From Candidatus Eremiobacterota bacterium (GTDB taxonomy: Bacteria > Vulcanimicrobiota > Vulcanimicrobiia > Vulcanimicrobiales > Vulcanimicrobiaceae), in the NCBI GenBank assembly GCA_019240525.1, contig JAFAYE010000001.1, positions 159,300 through 223,299 of the forward strand: a stretch of 64,000 nt of DNA. Reading direction: 5' to 3'. A program made the translations under genes and the position numbers. The notes under the pieces were generated by a model. That model was not told the origin of the DNA, did not search any database, and was given only the letters and a program-made list of their open reading frames with translations. This document shows positions 8,762-18,964 of the stretch, piece by piece. The stretch's first letter is position 1; each line of letters opens with the position of its first letter.

Positions 8762-10084
8762 CTAGCGCTTGATAAAGCCGCGGTAGTCGCGCATCGCCAG
8801 CCGCGCTTCGATCTGCGTGATCGTATCGAGCGCGACGCCAACGACGATCAGCAGCGAGGTCGAGCCAAGATAGAATGTGGTGATTGAAAGGCCGCGCTGA
8901 AAGGCCCCCGGCAGTACCGCCAGGATTCCGAGGTAAATCGCCGCAGCGGTGGTGATTCGCATCAAAATCTTGTTGAGATAATCGACGGTCGGCTGGCCGG
9001 GCCGAATACCCGGAACGAAGGCGCCGGTTTTTTTGAGGTTGTCCGCGACGTCGCGCGTATTGAGCACGACCGAACTGTAAAAGAACGTGAACACCACGAC
9101 GAGCAAAAAATAGACGATATTGTAGAGCACGCCGTTCGGACTGAACCAGACGTTGAGCCAGGCCGAAACCGCTCCCAGCACGTGCTGCACGCCGCCGACT
9201 GCGCCCGGGGCCGCGGTCGCCTGGCCCCGGCCGAACCACGAAAGCGCCTGCTGCGGCAGCAGCAGGATCGAAATCGCAAAGATGATCGAGATAACCCCGG
9301 CGTTATTGAGGCGCAAGGGAATATATGTGGAACGCCCGGCGAACATCTTGCGGCCGACCACCCGGCGCGCTTGCTGCACCGGCACGCGGCGCTGCCCCTG
9401 ATAGAGAAAGACGATCGAAACGATCACGAGAATCGCGATCGCGACGTAGAGCAACAGATTCAGCAGCGACTCGGCGCCCTGACTTGCCGAAGCGTAGGTT
9501 TGACGCACGTACTGCGGATAGCGCAGCACGATGCCGATAAAAATGATCAGTGAAACGCCGTTTCCGATTCCCTTATCGGTGATCTGCTCGCCCAGCCACA
9601 TGAGGAAGAGCGTTCCGCCGACCATTGCGACGATCGCGTAGAGCAGATACCAGATGCTGGTGTCGTAGAAAACCCCGGAGCGCTCCATCGAGATCGCCAT
9701 GAACGTCGCTTGAATCGAGCCGAGCACGATCGTCAACCAGCGCGTATATTGGCTGATCTTTTTGCGCCCCTCCTCGCCGCCTTTCTTGGCCATCTCTTCG
9801 AGCTGCGGCAATACGACGGTCATCAGCTGCATGATGATCGAAGCGTTGATGTAGGGCGTGATGCCCATCGCAATGATGGAGAGCTTCTGCAGCGCACCGC
9901 CCGACAGAAAGCCGAGCAAATTGTAGAACGCGCCGCTCTGCAGCACGCGCTGCCAGGCTGCTTGATTGACGTTGGGGAGCTGCACGTGGATCATGAACAC
10001 AAACCACGCGAACGCAAAAAAGACGAAGAGAATGCGCTGACGGATCTCGGGGACGAGCACCGCGGCTCGCAGATTATTGAACAC
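8762..10084 (-). CDS. secY: Protein translocase channel subunit SecY
   Basis: 440 residues with about ten membrane segments and the SecY signatures GITPYINASIIMQL and a loop RRVPVQQARR. It forms the protein-conducting channel in the inner membrane with SecE and SecG. The start is GTG at 10084, whose G is shared with the rplO stop (TAGTG), indicating translational coupling. Confidence 0.97.
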   Translation of the reverse strand: MFNNLRAAVLVPEIRQRILFVFFAFAWFVFMIHVQLPNVNQAAWQRVLQSGAFYNLLGFLSGGALQKLSIIAMGITPYINASIIMQLMTVVLPQLEEMAKKGGEEGRKKISQYTRWLTIVLGSIQATFMAISMERSGVFYDTSIWYLLYAIVAMVGGTLFLMWLGEQITDKGIGNGVSLIIFIGIVLRYPQYVRQTYASASQGAESLLNLLLYVAIAILVIVSIVFLYQGQRRVPVQQARRVVGRKMFAGRSTYIPLRLNNAGVISIIFAISILLLPQQALSWFGRGQATAAPGAVGGVQHVLGAVSAWLNVWFSPNGVLYNIVYFLLVVVFTFFYSSVVLNTRDVADNLKKTGAFVPGIRPGQPTVDYLNKILMRITTAAAIYLGILAVLPGAFQRGLSITTFYLGSTSLLIVVGVALDTITQIEARLAMRDYRGFIKR

Positions 10085-10575
10085 TACGTTCCGTTCTCGG
10101 GAACCTGCGCGCCTGCGGCGAGCAACGCATCGCGGGCAGCCGCCGAGACGAGCACGTCACGAAGTCGCAGTCCCGCCGGTAGCGAGGCATTGGCCCCACC
10201 CAGCAGCTTCACGCCGTCACGCAGCGCTTTGACGAGACCGTGCGCTTGCAATGACTCGGGCGTAATCTCGATCGCCGGGTCCCAAGCCGCGAGGCGATTG
10301 AGATTGACGACCGCCATCCGCGTGCCGAAGTGACCGCGGTCGCGCGCTTTCTGGGAATAGCCGCGCCGATGCGGCAAGCGTCGCGCCCACGCGGTTTGTC
10401 CGCCCTCGAACGCCGGCCCCTTGCCGCCGCCCGAACGAACCGTTTGGCCTTTGCCGCCCTCGCCCCCGGTCTTGACCATACCGGATCCGTGGCCGCGCCC
10501 AATACGCTGCCGCTTGGGGCGGCTTCCGGGGGCGGGCTTAAGCGCCCCGAGCTTCAACATCATCTTCTCTGCCAT
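10084..10575 (-). CDS. rplO: Large ribosomal subunit protein uL15
   Basis: 163 residues from the ATG at 10575 ([18 protein letters not shown]). Internal ATGs at 10563 and 10560 are equally plausible, since the family usually begins close to LKLHELKP. It contains the glycine/arginine-rich [22 protein letters not shown]-type region. It overlaps the end of rpsE by up to 38 bases. This leaves no room for rpmD (uL30), which normally lies between the two. Confidence 0.95.
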   Translation of the reverse strand: MAEKMMLKLGALKPAPGSRPKRQRIGRGHGSGMVKTGGEGGKGQTVRSGGGKGPAFEGGQTAWARRLPHRRGYSQKARDRGHFGTRMAVVNLNRLAAWDPAIEITPESLQAHGLVKALRDGVKLLGGANASLPAGLRLRDVLVSAAARDALLAAGAQVPENGT

Positions 10576-11092
10576 TGTTATCCCGTGCGGTATAGATTTC
10601 TCTGACGGTCTTGCCGCGCATTGCGGCAACCTGTTCGACGGTCCGCAGTGACTTGAGCGCCGAGACCGTCGCCATCACGACGTTGATCGGATTGTTCGTG
10701 CCCAGGCACTTCGTGAGAATGTCGTGGATACCGGCGAGCTCGAGCACTGCACGCATGGAACCGCCCGCGATCACGCCGGTCCCGGGCGCGGCGGGCTTGA
10801 GGAGCACCGTCGCGGCTCCGACTTCGTGGCGAACTTCGTGGGGAATCGTCCGTTCGATCATGGCGACGGTAACCAGACTCTTGCGCGCCTGATCGACCGC
10901 CTTGCGAATCGCTTCGGGAACTTCCGCGGCCTTGCCGATGGCATAGCCGACCTTCCCCTTGCGATCTCCGACGACGACGAGAGCGCTGAAACTAAACCGT
11001 TTTCCGCCCTTGACGACTTTAGCGACACGGTTGACGCGGACGACGGTCTCATCGAGCCCGCTGCCGTCGCGCTCGCGACCACGATATTGCAT
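10538..11092 (-). CDS. rpsE: Small ribosomal subunit protein uS5
   Basis: 184 residues with the S5 N-terminal domain ([21 protein letters not shown]), the glycine-rich loop [15 protein letters not shown] and the C-terminal domain (GTNNPINVV). It shapes the mRNA entry site and decoding accuracy. It has a short N-terminal [11 protein letters not shown] stretch and a charged C-terminal tail. Its start overlaps the rplR stop by 1 base (11092). Confidence 0.97.
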   Translation of the reverse strand: MQYRGRERDGSGLDETVVRVNRVAKVVKGGKRFSFSALVVVGDRKGKVGYAIGKAAEVPEAIRKAVDQARKSLVTVAMIERTIPHEVRHEVGAATVLLKPAAPGTGVIAGGSMRAVLELAGIHDILTKCLGTNNPINVVMATVSALKSLRTVEQVAAMRGKTVREIYTARDNNGREDDVEARGA

Positions 11093-11451
11093 TAAAACTC
11101 CAACCCCGCTTCACGCGCCGCATCCGCAAGCGCCCGAACGCGACCGTGATACTTGTATCCCCCGCGATCGAAGACGACGAGGGAAATTCCGGCGGCTTTC
11201 GCCTTCGCGGCGATTGCGCTACCGACTGCTTTTGCGGCGTCGAGATTTGTTTTCGAGCCCAGCTCACCACCCACCGATTTTTCGACGGTCGAGACCGCGG
11301 CGAGGGTATGCCCGCGCGTATCGTCGACGAGCAAGGCATAAAGATGATGCAGCGACCGTCGCACGTAGAGGCGTGGCCGCTCCTGCGTGCCCGAAATTTT
11401 CTTGCGCAGGCGCGAGTGACGGTCGCGCCGAGCTTCCGCTTTGGCCGCCAT
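11092..11451 (-). CDS. rplR: Large ribosomal subunit protein uL18
   Basis: 119 residues with the 5S rRNA-binding uL18 fold ([46 protein letters not shown] split over the C-terminus). Its start overlaps the rplF stop by one base, consistent with one polycistronic mRNA. Confidence 0.97.
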   Translation of the reverse strand: MAAKAEARRDRHSRLRKKISGTQERPRLYVRRSLHHLYALLVDDTRGHTLAAVSTVEKSVGGELGSKTNLDAAKAVGSAIAAKAKAAGISLVVFDRGGYKYHGRVRALADAAREAGLEF

Positions 11452-12002
11452 TATTTCTTCGCCGCCTTTCCGGCCTTGCCGAGCTTCTTGCGAATGCGCT
11501 CGCCCTCGTAGCGAATGCCCTTTCCTTTATAGGGCTCGGGCTTGCGCAACCGGCGTATATCGGCCGCGACTTGGCCGACGGCTTGCTTGTCGATACCGTC
11601 AACGTGAATCTTGGTCTGTCCCTCGACGGTCAGCGCGACGCCGTTGGGAGGCTCGAACGAAACGGGATGCGAGAAGCCCAGGGTCAAGTTGAGACGTTCG
11701 CCCGACTTGGCAACGCGATAGCCAACCCCGCTGATCTCCAAACTCTTGCGAAAGCCCTTGCTGACACCCTCGACCATATTGGCGATGAGGGTCCGCGTGA
11801 GCCCGTGCGCGCTGCGATGCATTTTCGCATCGCCCTTGCGCGAAACGACGACCCTGCCGTCGTCCATGCTGACTTCGACAACGTCCGAGAGAATATGCCG
11901 GCGCAGTTCGCCCTTGGGACCCTTCACCGTGACCTCACCGTCATCGAGTCTGACCTCGACGCCGGAAGGTACGCTCACCGGAAGCTTACCTATGCGCGAC
12001 AT
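11451..12002 (-). CDS. rplF: Large ribosomal subunit protein uL6
   Basis: 183 residues with the [17 protein letters not shown] opening and the signature [14 protein letters not shown] near the C-terminus. L6 lies near the sarcin-ricin loop, where translation factors bind. A short alanine/lysine tail follows. It lies 3 bases after rpsH. Confidence 0.97.
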   Translation of the reverse strand: MSRIGKLPVSVPSGVEVRLDDGEVTVKGPKGELRRHILSDVVEVSMDDGRVVVSRKGDAKMHRSAHGLTRTLIANMVEGVSKGFRKSLEISGVGYRVAKSGERLNLTLGFSHPVSFEPPNGVALTVEGQTKIHVDGIDKQAVGQVAADIRRLRKPEPYKGKGIRYEGERIRKKLGKAGKAAKK

Positions 12003-12005
12003 AGC

Positions 12006-12404
12006 TCACCACACATACGCGAGAACCTCGCCCCCGACGCCTTGTTTTTTGGCCCGTTTCCCCGACATGATGCCCTGGGGAGTCGAGATAATGACTAAGC
12101 CCAGTCCGCCGAGCACGCGTGGAATCTCCGTTTTGCGCGTGTAGACGCGCAGGCCGGGACGAGAAATGCGCCGCAGACCGGTAATGATCTTCTCTTTCTC
12201 GGGGCCATAGCGAAGCTGAATGCGCAGCGTTCCCTGAGCGCCGCCATCGACCCGCTCGAAACTCTCAATGAATCCTTCATCTCTGAGAATCTGCGCAATG
12301 GCGTGCTTCACGCGCGAGGCCGGAATTTCGACGCTCTTGTGATTGGCGGTGTTGGCGTTACGAATGCGCGTGAGCATATCGGCAATGGGATCGGTTACGG
12401 ACAT
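12006..12404 (-). CDS. rpsH: Small ribosomal subunit protein uS8
   Basis: 132 residues starting [17 protein letters not shown] and ending [33 protein letters not shown]-like, the standard uS8 termini. S8 organises the central domain of 16S rRNA; in Escherichia coli it also represses the spc operon. It follows rpsN by 13 bases. Confidence 0.97.
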   Translation of the reverse strand: MSVTDPIADMLTRIRNANTANHKSVEIPASRVKHAIAQILRDEGFIESFERVDGGAQGTLRIQLRYGPEKEKIITGLRRISRPGLRVYTRKTEIPRVLGGLGLVIISTPQGIMSGKRAKKQGVGGEVLAYVW

Positions 12405-12417
12405 TTACTCTTCTCCC

Positions 12418-12603
12418 TCACCATGAGGCCTTGGTCACGCCCGGCACGACGCCGGCATGGGCGTTCTCGCGAAAGCAAATTCGACACATCGCGAACTTGC
12501 GCAAATAGCCGCGAGGGCGGCCACAGGCGCGACACCGATTGTGCCGCCGCACGCTGAATTTTGGATCGCGCTGCGATTTGATGATTAAACTGGTCTTTGC
12601 CAC
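12418..12603 (-). CDS. rpsN: Small ribosomal subunit protein uS14, zinc-binding short form
   Basis: 61 residues. Cysteines at 24, 27, 40 and 43 form the CxxC...CxxC zinc knuckle of the short (type Z) uS14, ending [13 protein letters not shown]. It sits between rplE and rpsH, the standard location. Confidence 0.97.
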   Translation of the reverse strand: MAKTSLIIKSQRDPKFSVRRHNRCRACGRPRGYLRKFAMCRICFRENAHAGVVPGVTKASW

Positions 12604-12612
12604 GAAATCCTC

Positions 12613-13179
12613 TTACCTCGGTCCTCGAGCGCCGGACGCCTTCTGCAAGGGCAACCCTAGCGCAACCAAAAACTCGGAGGCTTCCTCGTCGGTTTTCGCC
12701 GTGGTCACGATCGTGACGTCCATGCCGCGCGTCTTGTCGACTTTATCGAGATTAATCTCTGGAAAAACAAGCTGCTCGCGCAAACCCATATTGTAGTTTC
12801 CGCGCCCGTCGAACGACTTGGGCGGCAAGCCGCGAAAGTCTCGGATACGGGGCAGCACGACGTTGAAGAGTTTATCGACGAAGATGTACATCCGCTCGCC
12901 GCGCAACGTCACCTTCGCACCGATGTTCGTTCCGGCGCGTAACTTGAACGCGGCAATCGACTTTTTCGCCTTCGTGACGATCGGACGTTGCCCCGTAATT
13001 GCGGCCAGCTCGCTGACCGCCGCATCGAGAGCTTTCGGATTCGCAATCGCTTCCCCGACGCTCATATTGACGACGACCTTCTCCAGTTTCGGAATTTGAT
13101 TGACGTTCTTGTATCCGAAGCGTTCTTGGAGTTGCGGGCGTATCTGCGTCTGGTAGATTTGCTTTAACCGTTCGGGCAT
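12613..13179 (-). CDS. rplE: Large ribosomal subunit protein uL5
   Basis: 188 residues from the ATG at 13179 ([10 protein letters not shown]). This start is chosen because the stop of rplX shares its A (TGATG) and upstream in-frame residues overlap rplX without family similarity. It has the uL5 blocks [16 protein letters not shown] and [20 protein letters not shown]. It binds 5S rRNA and bridges the subunits. Confidence 0.97.
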   Translation of the reverse strand: MPERLKQIYQTQIRPQLQERFGYKNVNQIPKLEKVVVNMSVGEAIANPKALDAAVSELAAITGQRPIVTKAKKSIAAFKLRAGTNIGAKVTLRGERMYIFVDKLFNVVLPRIRDFRGLPPKSFDGRGNYNMGLREQLVFPEINLDKVDKTRGMDVTIVTTAKTDEEASEFLVALGLPLQKASGARGPR

Positions 13180-13538
13180 CAGCGGCTCCCCTTGGACGAT
13201 TCGCGCGCCGGTTCGCCGCACCGCGAACAGATGCGATGGACCGCGCCGTCGGACGTGCGACCGTGTCGTAGCCGGGTCGGCGCCTTGCATTTTTCGCAAA
13301 CATACTGCAGTGCCGACAGCGGCAGTGCCGCCTCTTTTTCAACGATACCGCCGGTCTGCATCGAGCCGCCCATGTTTCCAGACTTCGAGCCCTGCTTGGT
13401 ATGCCGTTTCACGACGTTAACGCCCTCAACGGTGGCAGTACCCGCGGCGCTCTGCACGGCTTTGACGGTGCCCCGCTTGCCGCGCTCCTTACCGCGCCGG
13501 ATCATGACGGTATCTCCCTGAATGATGCTCGCTTTCAT
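13179..13538 (-). CDS. rplX: Large ribosomal subunit protein uL24 with zinc-knuckle C-terminus
   Basis: 119 residues. The KOW motif is at the N-terminus ([21 protein letters not shown]) and the central [13 protein letters not shown] block is conserved. Cysteines at 81, 84, 104 and 107 make a CxxC...CxxC pair in the C-terminal part, a form known in some bacterial uL24 but lost in many. It is an assembly-initiating protein of the 50S subunit. Confidence 0.96.
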   Translation of the reverse strand: MKASIIQGDTVMIRRGKERGKRGTVKAVQSAAGTATVEGVNVVKRHTKQGSKSGNMGGSMQTGGIVEKEAALPLSALQYVCEKCKAPTRLRHGRTSDGAVHRICSRCGEPARESSKGSR

Positions 13539-13543
13539 ATTCC

Positions 13544-13921
13544 TTATAGAACCTCGGGAGCGAGCGATGCAATCTTTAAGAAGCCGCGCTCGCGCAGCTC
13601 GCGCATGACCGGTCCGAAGACGCGCGTGCCGCGGGGATCGAGGTTGTCCTTTTCACCTTTGATGATCACGCAAGCGTTGTCGTCACAACGTACGACCGAG
13701 CCGTCGCCGCGCCGAATCGGTGCGCTCGTGCGCACGACCACCGCCTTGACGACTTGGCCCTTCTTGACCGCCGCGCCCGGAATCGCGCTCTTTACCGTTC
13801 CAACGATGACGTCCCCGACATGGGCGTACACGTGGCGGCCGCCGCCGCTGACGTGAATTACCAAAAGCTCGCGTGCGCCGCTATTATCGGCCACTTTGAG
13901 GCGCGTCTCTTGCTGAATCAT
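13544..13921 (-). CDS. rplN: Large ribosomal subunit protein uL14
   Basis: 125 residues with [22 protein letters not shown] at the start and the [17 protein letters not shown]-like end typical of uL14. It forms an intersubunit bridge. Its start overlaps the rpsQ stop by 4 bases (ATGA). Confidence 0.97.
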   Translation of the reverse strand: MIQQETRLKVADNSGARELLVIHVSGGGRHVYAHVGDVIVGTVKSAIPGAAVKKGQVVKAVVVRTSAPIRRGDGSVVRCDDNACVIIKGEKDNLDPRGTRVFGPVMRELRERGFLKIASLAPEVL

Positions 13922-14196
13922 TTCGCGCGTTCCACGATCTCGACGAGCCGCCAGCGCTTTTCGCGAGAGAGGGGACGGGACTCAACGATGCGCACGACGT
14001 CGCCGACGTTCGCCTCGTTGCGTTCGTCGTGCGCTTTGAAACGCGTCGACTTCCGCACGATCTTGCCGTAGCCACCGTGGGGCACGCGTGTCTCCGCGAC
14101 GACCACAATGGTCTTGTCCATCTTGTTCGATGCGACGCGCCCTTGCTTCACGCGGCGCTTCCCGCGCGCCGGCGCAGAGCCGTTATGCTGCTCCAT
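13918..14196 (-). CDS. rpsQ: Small ribosomal subunit protein uS17
   Basis: 92 residues from the ATG at 14196, preceded by GAGGGTGAG. An alternative start at 14211 would add five residues. The core ([15 protein letters not shown], then [11 protein letters not shown], then [18 protein letters not shown]) is standard for uS17. The start overlaps the end of rpmC. Confidence 0.96.
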   Translation of the reverse strand: MEQHNGSAPARGKRRVKQGRVASNKMDKTIVVVAETRVPHGGYGKIVRKSTRFKAHDERNEANVGDVVRIVESRPLSREKRWRLVEIVERAK

Positions 14197-14404
14197 GCTC
14201 ACCCTCGGCAAGGCGCTTTTCGCTGATGACGGTCTGAATCTGTGCGTACGATCGGCGCATCGCGCGAATCTTGCTGAAGTCGGTCAAATGCCCGGTGCGC
14301 AGTGCGAAACGCAAATTGAAAAGCTCCGACTTTACGTCGCGTGCCTTCTGCTGCAGCTCCTTCACGGTGAGCTCGCGCAGCGTTTCGAGGTCTTTCTGTG
14401 CCAC
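14183..14404 (-). CDS. rpmC: Large ribosomal subunit protein uL29
   Basis: 73 residues from a GTG at 14404. It has the helical hairpin of uL29 ([30 protein letters not shown]). It lies at the tunnel exit and is a contact site for trigger factor and SRP. It starts directly after the rplP stop. Confidence 0.95.
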   Translation of the reverse strand: MAQKDLETLRELTVKELQQKARDVKSELFNLRFALRTGHLTDFSKIRAMRRSYAQIQTVISEKRLAEGEHGAA

Positions 14405-14818
14405 TTACGCCTCCTCGCGCGCGACGATCTTGGTGCCGATCGGTAACTTTGCGGCCGCACGGCGCAGCGCTTCGCGCGCGACCGACGGCGCAACACCCGA
14501 GAGCTCGAAGAGCACGCGGCCCGGTTTGACGACCGCAACCCAGATCTCGGGATTGCCTTTGCCCGAGCCCATGCGGACCTCCGCCGGTTTCTTGGTCGCA
14601 GGCTTATCGGGGAAAACTTTGATCCAAACCTTGCCGCCGCGCTTGATGTAACGCGTCATTGCGATACGCGCCGCTTCGATCTGCCGGTTCGACATCCAGC
14701 ACGGCTCCATCGCCTGTAATCCAAAGTCGCCGAAGCTTAACCGGTTGCCGCGCGTCGCCGCCCCGGTCATCCGGCCACGCTGAACCTTGCGCCATTTCAC
14801 ACGTTTTGGGGTCAGCAT
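14405..14818 (-). CDS. rplP: Large ribosomal subunit protein uL16
   Basis: 137 residues with [37 protein letters not shown] and the [21 protein letters not shown] block of uL16, which stabilises tRNA in the A site. It starts immediately after the rpsC stop at 14819. Confidence 0.97.
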   Translation of the reverse strand: MLTPKRVKWRKVQRGRMTGAATRGNRLSFGDFGLQAMEPCWMSNRQIEAARIAMTRYIKRGGKVWIKVFPDKPATKKPAEVRMGSGKGNPEIWVAVVKPGRVLFELSGVAPSVAREALRRAAAKLPIGTKIVAREEA

Positions 14819-15697
14819 TTATTCGGAAACCTCGCCGCTAGGCGCCGGTTCGCTGGGCGCGGCCTCGAGAGTTGGCATCGGCTCGACTGGCGCCGTCGGC
14901 TCCACGGCAGGCATCGGTTCGACGGCCGGCATTGGCTGCGGTTCAGAAATCGGCGGCGATACCGACGTGGATGGGAAACGCGGCTCGCGTCCGCGACCCC
15001 CGCGCGGGCCGCGATCGCGCCGGTCGCGTCCACGATCTCCCGTGCGAAGCGCGCCGTCTCCTCGCGGCTGGTCCGGCAGAACCTCCCCGCGATAGATCCA
15101 AACTTTGACGCCGATTCGGCCAAAAGTCGTGAACGCTTCGACCTGTGCGTAGTCGATGTCCGCCCGCAATGTATGGAGCGGAACCTTCCCGTCGGCGTTG
15201 TGTTCGGTGCGCGCGATCTCGGCACCGCCGAGTCGTCCGGAAACCTGTACTTTGATGCCTCGCGCTCCGGCACGCATCGTTCGCATGATTGCCTGTTTCA
15301 TGGCGCGGCGAAATGCGATTCGCTTCTCCAGCTGATCGACGATGTTTTGCGCTACCAGTCGCGCGTCCAGCTCGGGGTGCTGAATCTCCATCACGTTAAC
15401 TGCGACATTCTTGCCGGTCAGCTGCTCGAGATTCTTACGGATGTCATCGATGCCGACTCCGCGCTTGCCGATGATGATGCCCGGTTTGGCGGTGTTGACG
15501 ATGACGCGTGCTTGATTGGCGCGACGTTCGATTTCAATCTTACTGATTGACGCCGAACGCATCCAGCGATTGAACGACTTCCGAATTGCGACGTCCTCGT
15601 GGAGCCAATCGACGTAATGTTTTTTCTCAAACCACCGACTGTCCCACGTGCGCGTGATGCCCAAGCGCATCCCGACCGGATGAATCTTTTGGCCCAT
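14819..15697 (-). CDS. rpsC: Small ribosomal subunit protein uS3 with long C-terminal extension
   Basis: 292 residues. The uS3 core (KH domain with [20 protein letters not shown]-terminal domain ending [12 protein letters not shown]) occupies about 1-210. About 80 further residues follow: a basic Arg/Gly/Asp stretch ([16 protein letters not shown]), then an acidic Pro/Glu/Val stretch with repeated MPAVEP units. S3 lines the mRNA entry channel, so the tail would lie on the solvent side. The frame is clean through to the stop, which sits against rplP, so the tail is genuine. Confidence 0.96.
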   Translation of the reverse strand: MGQKIHPVGMRLGITRTWDSRWFEKKHYVDWLHEDVAIRKSFNRWMRSASISKIEIERRANQARVIVNTAKPGIIIGKRGVGIDDIRKNLEQLTGKNVAVNVMEIQHPELDARLVAQNIVDQLEKRIAFRRAMKQAIMRTMRAGARGIKVQVSGRLGGAEIARTEHNADGKVPLHTLRADIDYAQVEAFTTFGRIGVKVWIYRGEVLPDQPRGDGALRTGDRGRDRRDRGPRGGRGREPRFPSTSVSPPISEPQPMPAVEPMPAVEPTAPVEPMPTLEAAPSEPAPSGEVSE

Positions 15698-16227
15698 TAC
15701 GTTTCCTTCGCTGCCGTCACCGGCTCGGCGGCGCGAGCCGTCGCGCTTTTGCGTCCGGCGCTCTTTTTGCGGCGCGATTTGGACGAGACTTTTTCCGTGG
15801 AAGCGGCTCGGCGAGTTGCTCGCGCGGCTTGAACCGACGCGCCGGCAAGCTTGCGCCGCGGTTTCGGCGGTGCGCCTTCACTGACGATGACGGTCACGTG
15901 CGAAAGGCGCTTACGCTTAAAGGCGGCACGCCCTTGGGCGCGAGGATCCAACCGCTTGGTGAAGCGGCCGCCGGGTCCGCCGTCGACGGTAATACGCGAG
16001 ATGTACAGGTCGTCGGCGTTCATATCGTGATTGTTTCCGGCATTGGCGACGGCGCTGCGCACGAGCTTCTCGATCGGCTGTGCTGCAAAGACCTCGGCGA
16101 ACTTTAAGAGCGTCAATGCCTCCCTAACCGTCTTACCGCGAATGGCGTCGGCAACCCGGCGCAGCTTTCGCGGAGCCGTGCGAACGAAATGAAGATGCGC
16201 GACGGCCTGAGGCGCCCGTTCGGTCAC
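15697..16227 (-). CDS. rplV: Large ribosomal subunit protein uL22 with basic C-terminal extension
   Basis: 176 residues from a GTG at 16227 that overlaps the rpsS stop (GTGA). The uL22 core covers about 1-118 ([41 protein letters not shown]). About 58 extra residues rich in Ala/Arg/Ser/Lys follow ([20 protein letters not shown]). L22 lines the exit tunnel. The basic tail resembles extensions known in some high-GC lineages. Confidence 0.96.
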   Translation of the reverse strand: MTERAPQAVAHLHFVRTAPRKLRRVADAIRGKTVREALTLLKFAEVFAAQPIEKLVRSAVANAGNNHDMNADDLYISRITVDGGPGGRFTKRLDPRAQGRAAFKRKRLSHVTVIVSEGAPPKPRRKLAGASVQAARATRRAASTEKVSSKSRRKKSAGRKSATARAAEPVTAAKET

Positions 16228-16505
16228 GTTGTCTTCACCGTTGCCTTTTCGCCGCCGTGACCGCGAAAGTGACGCGTCGGCGCGAACTCGCCCAACTTGT
16301 GTCCGACCATGTTCTCGGTGATATAAACCGGAATGTGCGTCTTACCGTTATGGACGCCGATGGTGTGACCGACCATCGCCGGAAGCACCGTCGAAGCGCG
16401 ACTCCACGTCTTGATAACGCGACGCTCGCGCGTTTCGTTCAAGCGCTCGATTTTCTTCACGAGGTGTTCGGCGACGAACGGGCCCTTTTTGAGCGAACGT
16501 GACAT
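16224..16505 (-). CDS. rpsS: Small ribosomal subunit protein uS19
   Basis: 93 residues from the ATG at 16505 ([15 protein letters not shown]), which overlaps the rplB stop by one base. A much longer in-frame extension upstream is antisense-like sequence within rplB and is rejected. The core [21 protein letters not shown] and [16 protein letters not shown] are canonical. Confidence 0.97.
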   Translation of the reverse strand: MSRSLKKGPFVAEHLVKKIERLNETRERRVIKTWSRASTVLPAMVGHTIGVHNGKTHIPVYITENMVGHKLGEFAPTRHFRGHGGEKATVKTT

Positions 16506-17332
16506 TACTTCGAACCTCGCCGGCGAACGATCATTTTCGTCGTGCGCTTGTTGCGCCGCGTCTTCTTGCCCATCGTCATTTGGCCCCAGGGCGTCGTGGG
16601 CGGACGTCCCGACGTGGACCGAGCTTCGCCGCCGCCGTGCGGATGATCCACCGGATTCATCGCGATGCCGCGTACCGCGGGCCGCTTGCCCAAATGCCGT
16701 GAACGGCCCGCCGTTCCGATCACCTGGTTCTCGTGATCCACATTGCCAAGCTGGCCGATCGTCGCGCGGCAGTTGATGTGGATTTTGCGAACCTCTCCCG
16801 AGGGCATCCGAACCTGCGAGTATTCGTCCTCTTTGGCCATGAGCTGTGCGGCGACGCCGGCGGCACGCACCAGCTTCGCCCCTTGCCCGGGACGCAGCTC
16901 GATGTTGTGGATGACGGTGCCGACCGGGATGTTGCGAATGGGAAGCGCGTTGCCTATTTTGATATCGGCGCTGGGGCCGGACTCCACGAGTTCTCCCACC
17001 TTTAACCCGAGGGGCGCGAGAATGTAGCGCTTCTCGCCGTCGCGATAGTTGAGCAGCGCGATGCGGCACGAGCGATTCGGATCGTATTCGACCGAAGCCA
17101 CCCTCGCTGGAATTCCGTCCTTGCCGCGCTTGAAATCAATAATGCGATAGAGACGGCGCGTTCCGCCGCCACGGTGGCGCACGGTGATATGGCCGTTGTT
17201 GTTGCGTCCGGCGTGCTTCTTGCGTACTTCCAGCAGCGACCGCTCCGGAGCGACCTTTGAGAGCTCGGAAAAGTCCGGCGTCGTTATAAATCGTTTGCCG
17301 GGCGAGGTCGGGCGATATTTCTTGACGGCCAT
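16505..17332 (-). CDS. rplB: Large ribosomal subunit protein uL2
   Basis: 275 residues with the uL2 blocks [38 protein letters not shown] and the peptidyl-transferase-adjacent region [16 protein letters not shown]. The C-terminus [20 protein letters not shown] is typical. It follows rplW by 2 bases. Confidence 0.98.
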   Translation of the reverse strand: MAVKKYRPTSPGKRFITTPDFSELSKVAPERSLLEVRKKHAGRNNNGHITVRHRGGGTRRLYRIIDFKRGKDGIPARVASVEYDPNRSCRIALLNYRDGEKRYILAPLGLKVGELVESGPSADIKIGNALPIRNIPVGTVIHNIELRPGQGAKLVRAAGVAAQLMAKEDEYSQVRMPSGEVRKIHINCRATIGQLGNVDHENQVIGTAGRSRHLGKRPAVRGIAMNPVDHPHGGGEARSTSGRPPTTPWGQMTMGKKTRRNKRTTKMIVRRRGSK

Positions 17333-17334
17333 CG

Positions 17335-17643
17335 TTATTGCTCGAAGTAGTTGACGCCGCCGAGCTCGATCTTCTGCCCGGCTTTGATCGTGACGATTGC
17401 CTTTTTGTAATCGCTCTGCTTGCCGCTGGTGCGTTGGCCGCGCCGCGCGAAGTTCCGCGCCTTACCGCGAACGTTCACGGTATTTACTTGCAAGACGTCG
17501 ACTTTAAAAATTTCTTCGATCGCATGCCGAATCTGCGTCTTGGTTGCACGCGGGTGAACGACGAACGTATACTGCTGGGCGAGCGCGTCGGCCATTGCTT
17601 TCTCGGTGATTCGCGGAGCCACGATGACGTCACGCGCGTCCAT
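17335..17643 (-). CDS. rplW: Large ribosomal subunit protein uL23
   Basis: 102 residues from the ATG at 17643 ([17 protein letters not shown]). An upstream start at 17664 would add seven non-conserved residues. It has the uL23 pattern [22 protein letters not shown] and sits at the tunnel exit as a docking site for trigger factor and SRP. It overlaps the 3' end of rplD by 14 bases. Confidence 0.96.
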   Translation of the reverse strand: MDARDVIVAPRITEKAMADALAQQYTFVVHPRATKTQIRHAIEEIFKVDVLQVNTVNVRGKARNFARRGQRTSGKQSDYKKAIVTIKAGQKIELGGVNYFEQ

Positions 17644-18298
17644 CGCCGCTCCTCTCCCCCGCATCCAGCCGCGCGGTCAGCGCATCGTACGCCGCAGTAG
17701 TAAAGATCAGACGCTCGTGCCGCAACACATCTTTGACGTCGAGGGCGCCGTCGTCGGTGATCGCCACACGCCGCAGGTTGCGGCTGACGCGCGCAATCGC
17801 GAGCGCGTGCGGCTCGTCTCGGCGACAGACGATCAAAGTCATCGGACCCGTGCGCGCGCCCTTTGCGCTGCCGAAGACGAGCTTGGCAAATGCCGCCGTC
17901 TTTTCGATTCCAAAATCGCCCGACTCAAAAAGCGTCACCGCATCGTTGCGAAAGCGGTCGGCAAGTGCCGCTACGAATGCGACCCGGCGCTCCTTTTTAT
18001 TTAGCCCCTCCACGTAGCTGCGCGGTTGTGGCCCGAAGACCACCCCGCCGTGGCGCCACTGGGGCGAGCGGATCGAACCTTGACGGGCGCGGCCTGTTCC
18101 TTTTTGGCGCCAGGGTTTACGGCCGCCGCCGGCGATTTCATCGCGCTTGCGCGTCGAGGCCGTTCCCGCACGCGAATTTGCAAACTCTCGGTGAACCGCG
18201 CGGTAGACGACGTCGAGCTTGCCATCGTACTCACGCGTCAAAACGGCGTGGGCGCTGCGCTCGCCGACTACATTCCCGGTAACGTCGATGACGTTCAT
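17630..18298 (-). CDS. rplD: Large ribosomal subunit protein uL4
   Basis: 222 residues with the tunnel-loop signature RKPWRQKGTGRARQGSIRSP followed by WRHGGVVFGPQPR. In Escherichia coli L4 represses the S10 operon through a leader hairpin; the rplC leader here also holds a hairpin, but no L4 site can be claimed. The start overlaps the rplC stop by 4 bases (ATGA). Confidence 0.97.
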   Translation of the reverse strand: MNVIDVTGNVVGERSAHAVLTREYDGKLDVVYRAVHREFANSRAGTASTRKRDEIAGGGRKPWRQKGTGRARQGSIRSPQWRHGGVVFGPQPRSYVEGLNKKERRVAFVAALADRFRNDAVTLFESGDFGIEKTAAFAKLVFGSAKGARTGPMTLIVCRRDEPHALAIARVSRNLRRVAITDDGALDVKDVLRHERLIFTTAAYDALTARLDAGERSGDGRA

Positions 18299-18933
18299 GT
18301 TGCCGTTTTCGCTCGGCGCTTGACGCTCTCGCTGACGCAGACCAGCGCATTCTTTGCGCCGGGAACCGCACCGCGAAGGAGCAAGAGGTTGCGCTCACCA
18401 TCGGCTCGCACGACCTCGAGATTTTGCATGGTCGTGCGATCGACGCCAAAATGACCGGGACGGCGGCTGCCCTTGGTAGTGCGCCCGGCATTGGTATCGC
18501 CATTCGAAGCGGGCTGCCGGTGGATCATCGAACCGTGACTCGCTCCACCGCCGCGAAAATTGTGACGTTTGATGCCGCCGGCGAATCCATGTCCTTTCGA
18601 GATTCCGACGACGTCGACGCGGTCGCCGGGCTCAAAAGCGGCGACGGTAACGCTCGCGCCTACGTCGCTGGCATCGAGTCCCGTTCGAAACTCGCGCACG
18701 AAACGCACCGGCTCAACGCCCTGCTTCTTAAAGTGTCCGGCAAGGGCGCGCGTCAAGCGGTTCCGCTTCGTCGACTCAAAACCCAGGGCGACGGCCTCGT
18801 AGCCGTGGCTCTCTTTGGTGCGCCGCTCCACGACCGTACAGGGACCGGCCGCGATCACCGTCACGGGCACCGAGCGCCCGTCCGCGGTGAAGACGCTGGT
18901 CATCCCGACTTTACGGCCAAGGATGTTCTTCAT
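18295..18933 (-). CDS. rplC: Large ribosomal subunit protein uL3
   Basis: 212 residues starting MKNILGRKVGMTSVF, with the uL3 blocks KGHGFAGGIKRHNFRGG and GHFGVDRTTMQNLEVV. It is the first gene of this transcript. The usual preceding gene rpsJ is 6 kb away, next to tuf. Its own promoter and a structured leader lie at 18,965-19,040. Confidence 0.98.
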   Translation of the reverse strand: MKNILGRKVGMTSVFTADGRSVPVTVIAAGPCTVVERRTKESHGYEAVALGFESTKRNRLTRALAGHFKKQGVEPVRFVREFRTGLDASDVGASVTVAAFEPGDRVDVVGISKGHGFAGGIKRHNFRGGGASHGSMIHRQPASNGDTNAGRTTKGSRRPGHFGVDRTTMQNLEVVRADGERNLLLLRGAVPGAKNALVCVSESVKRRAKTAT

Positions 18934-18964
18934 ACGTTCCTATTTCATGCTTCAGTGGTCGATG

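Noticed and set aside
42-9540. Small plus-strand frames opposite secY, adk and map
   Set aside because: All are shadows of conserved minus-strand genes.
10959-12098. A 379-codon plus-strand open frame across rpsE, rplR, rplF and rpsH
   Set aside because: It spans several conserved genes on the opposite strand and is arginine/proline-rich shadow sequence.
16506-17069. Upstream extension of rpsS to 281 codons
   Set aside because: The extra residues lie inside rplB in another frame; the uS19 start [10 protein letters not shown] at 16505 is clear.
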